64,000 nt of DNA from Gnetum montanum (lineage: Eukaryota; Streptophyta; Gnetopsida; Gnetales; Gnetaceae). Location of the stretch: positions 223,420 to 287,419 of the forward strand of contig MNCI01030945.1 of the NCBI GenBank assembly GCA_015680685.1, read 5' to 3'. The notes beneath the pieces were generated by a model. The model worked only from the letters and a program-made list of their open reading frames with translations. It made no database searches and was not told the DNA's origin. Below, piece by piece: positions 23,721 through 36,700 of the stretch. The position numbers and the translations under genes are program-made. Every line of letters begins with the position of its first letter. Within the stretch, counting starts at the first letter, position 1.

Positions 23721-24867
23721 CTTACTCCTCTAAGGGCTCTACCATGTCCTTAAAACTGTTTACTACTCATACAATCGTCCAAATTTCCACTCTTAATGAT
23801 AGTCATGGGGGTGTTAAGTTTGACATTTAGGCACCAAATCCTCTTTTTTGATTCTTCTTATATTTTTCTTGTTTCTTACTAACTTTTCACATTTTTAAAT
23901 ATCTTTTCCATTTCTTAACCATTTTTCATTCTTTAATACTTTCTAAATTCTTTATACATTTTTCTACTCTTACCATTTTTGTTATAATTCTTAACTATAT
24001 TTGATGTACCTATTTTTGTTGAACTTTTTAATAAAGTGTAAATGAATAAAATAAGAGGTAGTTTAAATAATGACAATTTCACCCTATGGTATCAACTCAT
24101 CAAAGGACTGATTATATATGTAATTAGACCATATCATCCATCCACTCATTTCCCATGATAAGAGGTTCTTACCATGGCCATAATGACTTTCTATTTACAA
24201 TAAAACTAAAATAAACTTATGATCATTATGCCTGGATAGAAAAGTGAAGAACCAAGTGGGAATGAAAAGGGTGTGACATTAATGGTATTTGTGGATTCTC
24301 TAAGACTACTAATATGAGTCTTATCCTACTATTAAGTTGTATTCTTCACTTGAGTTCTAATGAAAAAAAATGAAAGTATGTGTAAAATAAGTGCTACTTT
24401 ACCATGTTATTAGAAAGACATATTACCCATGTCTAAAGGTAGTCCTCTAGTAAGGTTGACATAGTAATAACCTAATAAATGCATAGAATAAACACTTTTT
24501 GGGGGTTTCACTAGAAAGACATGTTACCCATGCCTGAAGGTAGGTGACTTCTTAAAAATTTCAAGGTTTCTGAGACTTGCATTGGTTATGGGGCTAAAAG
24601 GACATGTTACCCATGCTTGAAGGCACTCCTTTATTCAATGGCTAACTCTTCTTTAAAAAAATAAAGTATGCTTTTAATAAACTGCTTTCTTAAAATTCAT
24701 TACCAAGTGTTAATATGACTTGGAGTTGTGATAGTCTTGTACTTATTAGTTTTGTGATGATACAATGCGATGTCACTAGTAAGTGGTATGAACTTTATTT
24801 AGATCTTGGATGAAAGGGCTAATGATTACTTTAACCATACATAACACACAAAATTCATTATGCCTAT
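23721..24867 (+). other. E3 pol-3' spacer with triplicated conserved block
   Basis: No gene. The polypurine-like TAGTCATGGGGGTGTT lies near 23797. The core GACATGTTACCCATGCC occurs three times with small changes: about 24412-24439, 24512-24540 and 24597-24623. Other copies have it once. At 24867 the spacer is cut by the LTR of E8, in the middle of a segment (CATTATGCCTAT) that continues in E5. Confidence 0.65.
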
Positions 24868-25752
24868 TGATGAGTGGTAAGTACCCCCTACACCCAACCA
24901 TACGAATCACAAGAACTCAAACATGATCTGGTTGAAATTCGTGGATGGAACTAATTGTGCATCTAGATTGTTAAGCATTGATCACAATTCACTGTCTTCT
25001 CACTTAGACTAGTCGTAACTTTATCATGTATGGTTTAGTCAAAAGCGAGGCATATGATTGTTGATGTTGTTCTAGCCTTATGTTACTCTTAATGATAAGA
25101 AAGAAATTAATTATTTAATCTAATTAACAATGGAAAGTAAAGTCTAAACTAGCCTACGGATGATGAGTGTCCATTCCCAGCTTATAGTACACATCCTGAA
25201 CTCGCATATACACTAGTGGGATTACCAAGTGAATACATGTTTATGCTCAAAAATAGTCACGTTCATTTTGCCAATTCATTAATATGCATGGAAACGTAAC
25301 TATTAACTAAGTATATAGAATATAAATTTCATTAAAGGTAAATTTAATCTATGTCAAAGTGTTGTAATGAATAAGAATTAGTCTCAATCTTATTTCCATT
25401 TATGGAATGTGTTCAAGTACATTTCCATTCAAATAAGACACTACACAACTAACTCAAATCCACACTACGAGCACTCACTAACTATTTTCTAAGACTACAG
25501 AAGAAAATTGCAAGAGTTCGACTACTCTATTAACAAAAGAATGCCAATACACAAAAACAACATGCATATTTATATGCAAAAATAGACACTGCATCGACCG
25601 GGCCACATCAACGCATCATTGCATGCATTGACAAGGCCGCGTCGATGGGGTTGCATTGACGTGGTAGTGTTAAAGTAGTTGCATCAAGGTAGCTAGGTCA
25701 AAGTGGCTACATCAATGTAATCTCATCGATGCAGTTAATCGATGCTTCATCA
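24868..25752 (-). mobile_element. E8 3' LTR
   Basis: 885 bp. On the minus strand it begins TGATGAAGC and ends ACCACTCATCA. U3 (25575-25752) is packed with variants of CATCGATG and CATCAATG and contains one W-box-like TTGACC. TATAAATA is at 25567-25574 (minus). U5 has the shared motifs GTGATCAATGCTTAAC and CATACGTGAC-like segments. The outer edge abuts the E3 spacer. Confidence 0.8.
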
Positions 25753-25762
25753 TACCCCCATG
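25753..25762 (-). other. E8 polypurine tract
   Basis: The minus-strand sequence CATGGGGGTA stands directly before the LTR start. It is preceded by the segment shared with E1, E4 and E5 (minus strand GAGGACAAGTTTTTATTTAG). Confidence 0.7.
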
Positions 25763-28390
25763 ACTAAATAAAAACTTGTCCTCTAGTTAACAAGATACGA
25801 CCAAGCTTTCTTTGCAAAAAATTGGAAACGATGGGATTATTGATTAACGCTAACTGCTAACTGACTCTAAGTGCCACATTACAAAATTTTATTCGAGTGG
25901 ATGCATACAAAATGACAAAGTGACAAAAAGACTAGAATAACATTGAAGATTACAAAATTTGCAAAGGTCTTCAAAAATCCATTTAAGATGATTCTTCTTG
26001 TTGTCGCTAGCGGTGGCAGACTTCTAACCTTGATTGTTACGTGGATGCTTCTTTGGTTATGTAGAACATTATTGAAGGATGGACTGAAATTTCTTCTCAT
26101 CATCCCATGGATCTAGCAAATATGTGATGTTTGAGTCATGTAGAACATTATTGAAGGATTGACTAAAATTTCTTCTCATCATCACATGGATCTAACAAAT
26201 ATGTGATGTTTCAGTTACTATCTTGTATGTGCTACAATTTTTCCATCGACATATCCTTTATTGTCCCCCTCTTGGCTTCATTTTCATACCTATCAAAAGA
26301 CCTTCTTCCGTAGGCATTTCTTTTAGCATCATCTATAGTCGCCAAATGGTCAACATTAGTTTTGATAATTTTTTCTTAATAATTAACCCTTTTTGGATCC
26401 ATTTGTTTGTGTTTAAGCACAAGGTGATGACAACATACCATGGCCAAGGCTATGAGGTAACTAAAATCATCAAGTTGTTCACATTATTTTGATCCATTAC
26501 TATTAGTTACCACAATGTTCAAAAATAAGATGCTAGAAAAATTTCAAAAATCTCAAAAAATTTTAAAACAAACATCCCTAGTCCCCATGACTAATGAGCA
26601 TAACTCTAGAAGTGGACAATTTTCAAACAGTTGAAACCAAAGGTCTAATTTAGAAGATGGCCAAGAAATATCAATGGATATGGAAATAGAAAAGTAGGAA
26701 AAATTAATGAAATGAATGAGAAGTGGTCCCAAAATCATGCATAAATTTAGAGAAATTGTCACTAATGTTCTGGAAGATGTGAAGGTTAGTTCAAAGCTAT
26801 GATCAACAAAAGTTATGCAAGTGAGTCCTCCCCAAAGTAGGCTCCTGCCATAATGCTGTTGCATAACCACTTCTATAGATGTTCGTGGGCACCGAAGAAG
26901 TTAGATGTAGACCATGCCTTTGTTCTAAAAAACACACAATTGTCATGATTGGAATGGTGCACTATACTACACAAAACCAAAAGGCTCTTAATTGCATGCA
27001 ATAGTGAGGTGAATAATGGAATGAGAATGAATTGCAGAGATCAAAATGTAAGATACTTAACCATGTCCACAATAAGTTCTTGTGAAAAATGTGATTAAAA
27101 TGATCAACATACCTATCTATCCAAGTTCAGACCAAGTCCATACCACTAATAGTGACCTCACATTAATGTATTCCCTCCTACCTACCACCATGAGTCCACA
27201 ACCACCCCAAAGAACAATCATCACTCCAAAAAGAGAAGAAAAAAGAAGGAAGGAAGGGCCTTAGTTAGAGGGGAGCCTTCAGGCATAGGTAATATGTCTT
27301 TCTAGCCCCATAACCAATGCTTGTAGCCCATTATTCTATCTAAGGGGTGTACTTTGAATTTCCATTATTGTTTTATTTTTTTTATTTTATCTTTCTTTTT
27401 TTTTTCTTTTAAATTTTTGGATGGTAACCACACCATGCAAACAATTTTAGCTTCCTATTATTGGTCAATGAAGGAGTGATGACATGTTCTAAAAGGAGTC
27501 ATAAACTACATGAAGAAAGTCAATAAGAGAAGCCAACAAGTCCCCTTGAGGTCACACCCTTTGCCATTCCCGCTTGGTCATTCCCTCTTTCTTCAAGTTA
27601 CAATGATTATCGATTGATTTTAGTTTCATGAAAGAAGAACCAAATTGCTTTCATGACAAAGACCTTTTATTCAGAGAATTGGAGGGATGGATGAGGTGGT
27701 CTCACTACTTCACATAATTACTTATCCAATCATCTTAATACCATAGCACAAAAACCCAACACATAGCATTGACTTCTACATCCTGAATTGGCAATATTAT
27801 TAATGGAAACATAAAAGACATTCATAAAACATAAAGAAATGACTTAAGAAAAGATAAAAAAATAAAGAAAAGAAAAATATTTAGAAATGAAAAACATATT
27901 AAGAATTAGAAAATTTTGGAAGAAATAGGAAAATGATAAGAAATTGTAAAAAGAAAAAGGTGAAAAACACTTATTAGTTCTTAAAATAAGATGGAGCATC
28001 TCCCCCATGACTAATCTTATGCCCACACATTCGGGAGATGGACCGCACAATCCCCTAGTTATACACTACTAATTTTCCATCTATCACTATTATTGATTTA
28101 ATTAATCACATGGAAGCACATATAACATTGGTGATGGTCTCGTTTGGATCATTCAAAGACGTATCTTCATCTGGACTTGAAGGTATCTCTATTTTAGGGG
28201 GTCCATATGTGTTTGCTTCTTCCTTTAGTTTCTATTTTAAGTTCCAAGTCTCCATGTTTAATATCCTTTTACAGTGTATAATTAGAGTGTGGGATATCTA
28301 TGTCTATGTCCTCTATTTGGTCTATTTTCTTAAATCTAGAACTAATAAGAGGATCAGTTGCTTTCATGCATCTTTGAAATAGTTTTATAT
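25763..28390 (-). other. E8 3' region and spacer, no intact gene
   Basis: From the LTR outward: a 3' region (25763-26560) that does not align with the coiled-coil ORF but shares the end segment with E4; a segment near 26820-26900 with GAGTCCTCCCCAAAGTAGG, found also in E4 and E5; the conserved block at 27275-27302; ACCACACCATGCAAAC near 27427; and the polypurine-like minus-strand TAGTCATGGGGGAGATG near 27990-28010. Short minus-strand frames exist but none is convincing. Confidence 0.5.
26059..26216. repeat. Tandem duplication, two 79-bp units
   Basis: Two adjacent copies starting ATGTAGAACATTATTGAAGG, at 26059 and 26138, differ at only a few positions. They lie in the 3' region of E8. The origin is probably replication slippage. 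Confidence 0.9.
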
Positions 28391-30490
28391 TCTCATTTTC
28401 GAGCCACTAGGTGTCTTTTGGTTTAGTGGCCACTACATAATTTGGTTTTTGCTCACACACTTGCTCATACCCTTTACTATTAGTAGTGATGCATGGATTC
28501 TTCTATCTCTCCATGGTGAAAGGTTTATCATTTATGTCTTGTGTTGGAGTTGTGATGGTTGTTGGATTTTGTGTATGATCAGGAGACATCATTTTTGTGA
28601 GGAAGGATGTTGCACTAAATTGGCCTTGTGCAAGTTTCGATGCATCAGTAAGTCTGTGAGTTTTATGCTTGTGTGAGGAAATCTTCCTAAAGAAAGGATG
28701 TTTCCAAGGTTGTGGTTAAGATCTACTAGCATTATCATTTTCATGAATGTTCACAACACAAGTGGCATTCTTTCGTTAATGTTGTGGTGTCAAAACTTCT
28801 TGTGTTGTTGGCGATGACATATAGTGGAGGGAAGCATAAGAATATTAAGGATATGATGGGGGATGAGAGGTGTGAGGTGGTAATCCTTCAAAATATGTTG
28901 TGGGTTGATGATATTTGGGAGATTGGTAGTAGTGATTTGAGGTAGAGGAAGTAGAAATAGTTGGGAAAATAGGTTGTTGAACATAATATCCATATGGGTC
29001 AGATTGGCAGTAAAGGTAGTGTTGGTTTGATGATGACCTCCGCCATGACTATGGGATTTTCCACTACATTTAATAGTAGTTTTGAGGCTGATAAGAAGTC
29101 CCATCAGGATAGGATAGTTGGTTGTAGGACTATCTATAATTACCTTGTGAGTAAGGTAATTTCCTAGGCATTTACTTTTGTACAAACTTGGGATTCAATG
29201 CAAAAGCCTAATACTCATGTAGATGTAACATGACTAGGCAATAACCCTTTGGATGGTCTTATAGACAAATGTCACATCCATCATCCTCTTCTATGGTTGA
29301 TTCTATAGCCTTTTCTTCTACAACTATTTTTCCTTTTCTCTGATAAGTATTCTTAGCTGTTTCTTGGTTCTTTTTCCTTTTCGAGTTTCAATCACTTGAT
29401 TCATTTTGCATTACTTTCTCCTCTACAATTTTCATGTAAGTTGCAACTTTATTATTCATCAACTCCCATGTCTTATCTAGCCTTACTTCAAGCTCATCAA
29501 TAGACTTTTGTATTGGCAAGGTTTGTTGTGAAGTCACCTCATCGAGAGATGCCTCTTTTTCCTCATCATAGATATGGACCTTTTTCTTTTGAAAAGTTGG
29601 GTCCCAGTTATTTTCCTCTAAATTCTCTTGTTTACATAGCTCTCCTTCTTCTTTTGCCACTCACTCGATAAGCCTTTCTACCCTATGAACTTTCAATTTG
29701 TACAATTGACCTCAGGCATAAATCCCAAGGGTCTTTCTTGTTTGATTATGAATCCCATCTATGATGTGGAAAAGTTACTCTTTTTTAGAGAAATCATGGT
29801 CGAGACATCTATGTAGTAGCAAATAGTATCTATCCAAGGCCATATCCAAGAGTTTATGATTTTCTTGCTTTCACCCTTTGATTTGTTTTCTTAGGTTGAA
29901 CACTCTTGCATAGGTTTGATATTTTTCATTGAAAAGCTCCAGCATCATGGACCATCGGTGGATTAAATCTAGTTTTAATAATCTATACCAACTTTTAGCT
30001 TCATCTACTAGTGTCCTAGGAAAGTGCTTCAACTTTTGCCACTTATGTTCAATATTTTACAAGTCATAGACACCATGGGAGGCTTGTAAGTGATGTTGTG
30101 GATTAGAATTATAGCCTCCCCTAAATTTAGGAATGTTGTCCATATTAAGCCATTTTATGCAGTTGTCCATGTGATGCCTTTGGGGAATTTGAACTACCTT
30201 CCTAATCTATATCAGGCACCTAGTAGCCAACAATCGATCATCTTCATTAGACATGCCATGTTGATTTTCTCTCTTTCTATTTGTCTGATAGTGATGATCT
30301 TGTCTATGCTTATTTTGATGTCTTTGATTTTGCCCTTGGGTTCGATTTCTATCTTTATCTTGATCCCATAGTGAAGCTCTATCTCTATACCTACGTTCAT
30401 CTTCGTCAGAACTATACGTTGAAGAGGAAAAGGAAGATAAGGAATTCGAAGAATCGCCTTGGCTCCTATACTTCTCCCCATGGTGCCCAT
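28391..30490 (-). pseudogene. E8 gag
   Basis: The N-terminal part (30207-30518) is highly charged: HGEKYRSQGDSSNSLSSFSS, then many Arg/Asp/His/Gln. The capsid-like part spans about 29690-30180. A coil with SIDELEVRLDKTWELMNNKV lies at 29388-29660. A Pro/Gln/Tyr-rich tail follows (28790-29190). The region 28400-28790 aligns with E5 and ends in the same PKDT-WLENE segment that in E1 follows protease. Protease itself is replaced by an unrelated Thr/Pro/Ser-rich stretch. Confidence 0.65.
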
Positions 30491-31037
30491 GGATGGAATA
30501 GGTATAATTTACATTCAACTCCTTAAGTACCTGTGGACATTTTTAGGTGTGGTTATATAAGGGCATTAAGGACTAGAGCATGCTTTAGGGAGGACCTACT
30601 TGTATAACTCTTGTGCTTCATATATGATGATCAATTCCACATCATCTTGTGCCTCTAAAGTACTCATTGTTACTTTCTTGCATCTCATCTTTGATCATAC
30701 ATTTGGTAATTCTTGCTAATAATCTCCTATAGACTGAATTGACTTACCTTGCCCAAATTCCTTCTTTCACATACTTTCAAAAATAAATTCTTATATTTTG
30801 AGCATCATCTATCACCAAGAACCCTTTAGACCATCTTTATACCTTCAAGACGACCCAATTCTTTTAACTTTTTTCATTAGAAATCTCTCAAAATGTCAAA
30901 AAATTCAAAAGTAATATCATAAATACGATGTATTAACCCCTATGATATCATATTCATGATGTCATATCTATAATGTCACTATTATAGAAAACTATATATA
31001 TATGCGAGTAATTAGAAAATTTTTCATTTCCCTTGTT
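30491..31037 (+). promoter_or_regulatory. E7 spacer end with internal TATA segment
   Basis: ATAAGGGCATTAAGGAC and GGAGGACCTACTTGTATAAC (30555-30610) match E5 and E1. At 30942-30983 three near-repeats occur (TGATATCATA, TGATGTCATA, AATGTCACTA), followed by AAAACTATATATATATG at 30988-31004. E5 has AAAAACTATATATAGG and E1 has AAAAATTTTATAAATACC at the same place. This supports a conserved TATA element ahead of the ORF; promoter activity is an inference. Confidence 0.4.
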
Positions 31038-33726
31038 ATGTCCCATCCAGAGACAGTAGGTATAGTTATATGCCTATGATTTATACATTATGTGTGGAGA
31101 CTCAGTGGGTTTTCAGGGACGAGTTAATGTAATATAAATGTATTTTATATGTTATGAAGCTTCGTCCTTATGTTACGATTATGATGTCTTTACATGCTTA
31201 ACTAACGTGGTTATGTACACTAGCCCTATGTGATGTGTTAGACAGGTGAGGTTGCTGACAAGGATGTTGGACTGGTGTACAAGAGCACCTATTCGGTATG
31301 TCTTTATGTTTTATGTGCTATTTTGGTATGTAGGCATTGTAATATAGTACTATGTTGCATGATGTTCAGGTGTGGTTTTGGCATGTGAATGTGTAGTGCA
31401 TATGATAAGGATCTCCTAGGTTCAAACAAATTTTGATTTGGAGTCCCAATGTGTTTGTTACACATGATTAAAGTTTAAGACATTAGTTGTGAAGGAAAAA
31501 AATAAGAATAGCTTATGAAAATCATTCATTAAAAAAATAATAAATAATTCAAAAGGGAAAAGAAAAAGAAAAAGTGAACTCACATCATGTGAGAAAAGTG
31601 CATCATTGGTTTTTGTTTTTTTTATACAAAGCATAAAGTGAAAGTATGTTTGTTTTTTTTTTTTTTTGACCCACTTCCTCACCACCACTTACCACAAAAA
31701 TTGGGTTTTGGGTTTTTGTTTTTTTTTTCTGTTCGTGTTAGCAAAAATGCACAAGAACCTATTCTTTCATTTTTCTTTCTTCTCTCTTATTCTATTTCAC
31801 ATTTTTCTGCATTTTGAGCTTTATGGACTATTTTTTCTTGCTTTAAACCTAGATTTGGGATTACTGCGGTCATATCTAGATGAGTGCAAAACTTGTTAAG
31901 AGCAAAACGGAGTCTTGTCAGATTTTTAAGGGTTTTCTACTTATTTCAACCTTTCTGCCCAACAATTGTAATTAGCGGGTTTTCATTACCTTTTCCTTGT
32001 ATTTTTGTGTTGGATTAGTGTGTATGATTATGCGATGTGAGCATGTGGGGCAAATAGCTCAAAGATTGAGCTTGGACATGTTATGTTGCCTATTTCTTGA
32101 ACTTGTCTGATTTTGGTTATAAATTATGTAGTAATATATATGCGATGTATGGTATGATGTGAACTTGTAGAATATGCTATGTGGTGGTGGTGAGACTGGT
32201 ATGATTGGAATATGATATTTTTGGGGCCTATTGAAGTGTGAGTGTTTTTGGAAGTTCCAATTCTTCTTGGTGGTAATTAAATATTATTTTATTAATCAAA
32301 CTTTCAACGTGCATAACTTTGCTTCCAGGAGTCTGATTTAGGTAAAATTAGTGTCGTTGAGATCATTTTGGGAAGTACTTTCTAATTGTGGGATTATTTT
32401 TCTCTTTGGGCATATATCATTTTGAAGGTTATTATAGTGGTCATTTGTGCGGAAGTACATGTAATTTGAGAACTATGGTATTGTTTTGTTATATCGTGGT
32501 ATTAATGTTGTTTTGTCGAATTGTAGTATTATTTTCATTGAATGACTGTACCTGTTAGGTGTGGATATGTGTGGTTATGTTATATTTTTTTAGACGTGTT
32601 GTGCTTATGATGTGTTAATTTATGCTAACTAGAATGTGTACATGTCTTTGCAATAATACTTATGATAGTTGTTGTCAAGTGGTGCTAGCAAGAGGGTGTG
32701 AACCGATTAGTGATGAGGCACCCTGGAGGTAGTATGGATTGACCCCCACTATGATGCATTAGTGAGGCTCCTATCTTAGGCCTCATCTTGAGAGTGGGAG
32801 GGTGTAGGTGTGTTCCTTCCTATGACTGGTACGTGCCATAAGTGTGTTCATCCCTATAACCAGTTCTTCAAAAGGCTAGTGGTTACGAGTCACAGGTTGA
32901 CGGACCCTAGCACCAGTTAGATAAATAAAATATTAATAAAATACTTGTAGGCAATGGTTGTTATGAGTACTCATGGTACCGTTTCACATGCTACACTGAG
33001 CATGGATATGCTAGCGACCACATGGGCTATGTATCTAATAGTATCATTTTGCGAGTCATATTGTTGATAATGTCTTCTAATTGGATTATGATTGTGTAAA
33101 TCATGGACTATTTAACAATATATCGTTCGTATGATGACATGGACATGATAGATGATGTCAAATTGTGGCTTTATCTGTGAGTGTATGATAGTATGTTAGC
33201 ATTATAGGTGATATGATGTGTGTGTTATTTTGAGCATGCGTAGGACTAAGAATTATTGTAGGTTGCCTTGTACCCCCCTCCTCTCCTCTAGGGTAGCACT
33301 TATTGACCATCTAGCAAAGGAAGTGTAAATATTTTCCACTCAATTGTGTACTAACTTTATTGAAATTACAGGTGAAAGGTGCAAGACCCCAGACGTGCAT
33401 GGAGAGGGAGAGTAGAGGAGGGAAAAATATTCAATGCTTGGTTAATGTATAGTAGTATGAACTATGTTTCGTTGTATGAAACTCTCTATACTCTTATGTA
33501 TACGATGATGGTGTTTATGTGTTTTTTTTAGTATGATTTGAAGTGGATGTTTAGTTTCTGGTGTGGTATGAAATTTTTGTGTAGTTTGACCCTCCTTAAT
33601 ATCATGTATTCTACAAATTATTGATTTTAGTTATCATGCTTCCATTCTAAGATTACTTGATCCTATGCATCACCCTACCCTTGCTAAGGCAAGCTTTTAC
33701 ATGCCTCATTTTATGCATAAGGAGTT
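31038..33726. mobile_element. Unidentified 2.7-kb insertion in E7
   Basis: It separates the internal TATA segment of E7 from the leader of its ORF, which is contiguous in E1 and E5. The insertion begins near ATGTCCCATCCAGAG and is bounded by the 6-bp direct repeat CTTGTT (31032-31037 and 33727-33732). No ORF above 77 codons. A poly-T run lies at 31651-31668, and GT-rich sequence fills 32000-33300. It may be a solo LTR of another large-LTR family, but the ends are not TG...CA, so I leave it unclassified. Confidence 0.4.
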
Positions 33727-36700
33727 CTTGTTGTTTTTCTAACCCCATAACACCCAAACTTCAGAGCTTCATAACTTCCTCACCAGAACTTCGATTTACA
33801 TGGTTTTTAAACCCTTTTTTTTCACAAAGTGACCAACTTAGTTGTGGGGGAGAGTGCTATGTGCCAAATTTTTCTAATGCTTAAAATAACATATTAAGGG
33901 TAAGAATAATAAAAATTAATTGCATTTTGACTAAATAACCAAATAAAGGCTAATGAGCTTAAAAATCCTTTCTAATCAATCATTCAAACACATGTTAAAT
34001 AAGGGATTAACAATCATGAGAGGTCATAAGGAACAAACTTGTTTGTAAAACATTAAGAAAATATAATAATTAAGGAAATTTCTTTCGAACTTTGCAATCT
34101 TAATAAAAGTTAAAAAGTAATAATAATGATATATTTGGATCAAATCCAAGAACCCAATAAAGGATTATAAACCAAGAGAAACTTATTTGAAATCCTTTGG
34201 TAATCATAGATGAATCCTTTATGATTGCAAATGGCTCCTAAATTACCCACAACTAAAGGACCTTTTAACAAAGGGGCAAGAGACCCACAGAAAGAGAACA
34301 AGCTACATAGCAAACTCTATAAGCTAAGCAAGAGGCCCAATTCTATAGTATCCATTAGCCTACACCTACAATAGGGTAATACACATAAGCTAAAGTTGAT
34401 ACACCACCTACTTAAGAGTAAGGACAACACCTTGCACTGTGAGATGAATGTCTCTAAGCTATCCAAGAAAAGTACATCATGTCCACAACCATTATGGAAT
34501 TGAACTTTAGGCCATTCATGGAGTTCACCACTACTAATGTTTAAGGGCAACTCCAAGCCTCTCCTCTTTAGCCAACACTCTCATGTAATGAGGAATGGTA
34601 TTTAGGAGAAGTATATCAATTTTGAAAGAAGAAACAAGATGATGCTACAGTCAAGATTGAAGGAATCATGGTGCCATATTTAGTTGAGGTAATAGCTAAG
34701 GCACTTAATGTTCCCAATGTTGACACCAACATAGCTCAAATATTCATTAGGTCTGACACAGAGGCAAAAAAATGTCATGGCTGTGGAGGGCCTATGGAAC
34801 AAGTGAGAAGGAATATAGTACATTATCCATAACAGAGAAGACCTATTTCAAGATTAGGACCTACCATATCTTTCCAACTAAAAGATTAAATAGAATTTCC
34901 ACCTATGCTATTAGAGGAAGAGCCATATGAGGATCAATAACTTAGAAGGGGGAGGGTTGAATAAGTTCCACCAATTCAAACACAAAACTACACACAAATG
35001 TGTGTGGTTCCCCAACATAGGTACTTCCACACTCGGAGGGTAGAATCCTTGCACACCTCTAGACTTTGTTTCTTCAAAAATATAGTTTGAAGGACACCCA
35101 AACCTTTCCAAAGTTTGACCTCTGCAAGGAATTTTCTCTCACAAGAAACACACTCAATCCCATAAGGTCCAAATAAGCTCAAAATGTGGTTTCAAGGGTC
35201 CCACAACCTTTACAATGATGTGAGCTCTATATGGAGTGTTTTCTCTTGAGAAACACACACAACCATGCAAGGTCCTAACAAGCTTAACAAATTCCTTCTC
35301 GTAAGAAGCACATCAACCCTACAGGGCTTATAAAGGGAGAAATAAAATCAAGGAGAGAATGTAACTATAATTACTAATATCTTGCAATGAGGCACTTGAC
35401 AAATATAATATAACTCACAAAAGATAAAGAATTAAAGAACAAATCAATTCAAAAGATGTATACAATGAAAGAATAATTATGTGAATAATGCTTATCCTTT
35501 TTCTAAAGATCCCATTTCTTTTATACCTTTTTCCTTATCACATAACCATTGGAATTCATGCAATCACTAGAAAATGGCTAATTCGAATGTCTCATTCAAG
35601 CTTGGGATGTCCTACTGACTTTCTATGCTTGCAAGTGGGACATCCTATTGAAATTTGGGAATCTCACATGGGACATCCTAGCTGGGACATCGTAAGTGCA
35701 ATTGGGATGTATGATATATTTGTGGGACATTTGGCCTAAAACTTGAGCTCTACGACTAGGACATCTGTTGATCTTTTGGAACATATTAGCAAATATTGGA
35801 ACACCTTATTTTGGCTTGCAAACATCTTCAACTCTTATGTTGTTTGTTAAGACTTTAGGAATCAAATTGGCAATTCAATTTTTATCTTGGTCTCAAGTTG
35901 CTCTTTGTCTTGATCTCATCATGAACTAGTCTTAACACCATGTAAGCTCTTATCCCAATCTCTTAGAGCTTTATGTCTTGATCTCATCATCCTCTTGTCT
36001 TGCCCTTGTCTTAGTCCTATGAGCTCCATTTAAACACATTTTCTACATTCTCCATTTTTCAAGGTTTTGACATACCAAAGGTCAACATGATCCTCATGGG
36101 AAAATTCTAGGCTAATATGGCTCATTTGTTATTTTTAGAAATCCAGAAGAGATTTGAAGAGAAGAAGGTAGGAAAACTTAGCTTATCATTTCCTTATGTT
36201 ATCAGAAGATTATGTCGACAAATAGGAATTCTAGGTTACACAAATAATGTTCTTCGTAAAGCACATAATGCTTCATATGTAGAAATTTCAAAACTAGTGT
36301 CACGTACGAAGGATCAAGTGGAAAAACTAGTAGGCATTGAAGGAGTAACTAAGTCTACACTAGTAGGAAATGTTCCAGCCACAAGAATAGAGCAAGTAGG
36401 ACCTAGAGGATTAACCTGAACTATTGACAGACTAGGACCAAGTGCTTCACTAGTACAAGACTATATATCCTTTATGAGCCATTTTTAACAAATAGCCAAG
36501 ACAATGAGCTAGGGAAGCATAGAGGTCTCTAACATGTATAGAGTGAGAGAAAATCCTTGTAAACCTATAGTATTAACAAGATCCACTAAACGTCAAATCT
36601 CATTACAAGCAGGAGAGAATGAGGACTAGACACAACAAATATCTGGGAATGCTACATCCTTTCAAGTGACATTAGAAATAAGAGAAGAAGTCATAGTAGT

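Larger units (their letters stand above)
24868..30490 (-). mobile_element. E8: gag-only derivative, minus strand
   Basis: On the minus strand: gag, a short non-protease segment, the spacer with its conserved block, a 3' region unlike the coiled-coil ORF, a polypurine tract and a 3' LTR. RT, RNase H and integrase are absent and the protease active site cannot be found. The 5' end is cut at about 30490, where the plus-strand spacer of E7 begins, so no 5' LTR or PBS is seen. E5 shows the same protease replacement. Confidence 0.7.

Noticed and set aside
31038-33726. Possible host gene in the T/GT-rich stretch
   Set aside because: The longest frame is 77 codons, with no domain and no splice-supported structure.
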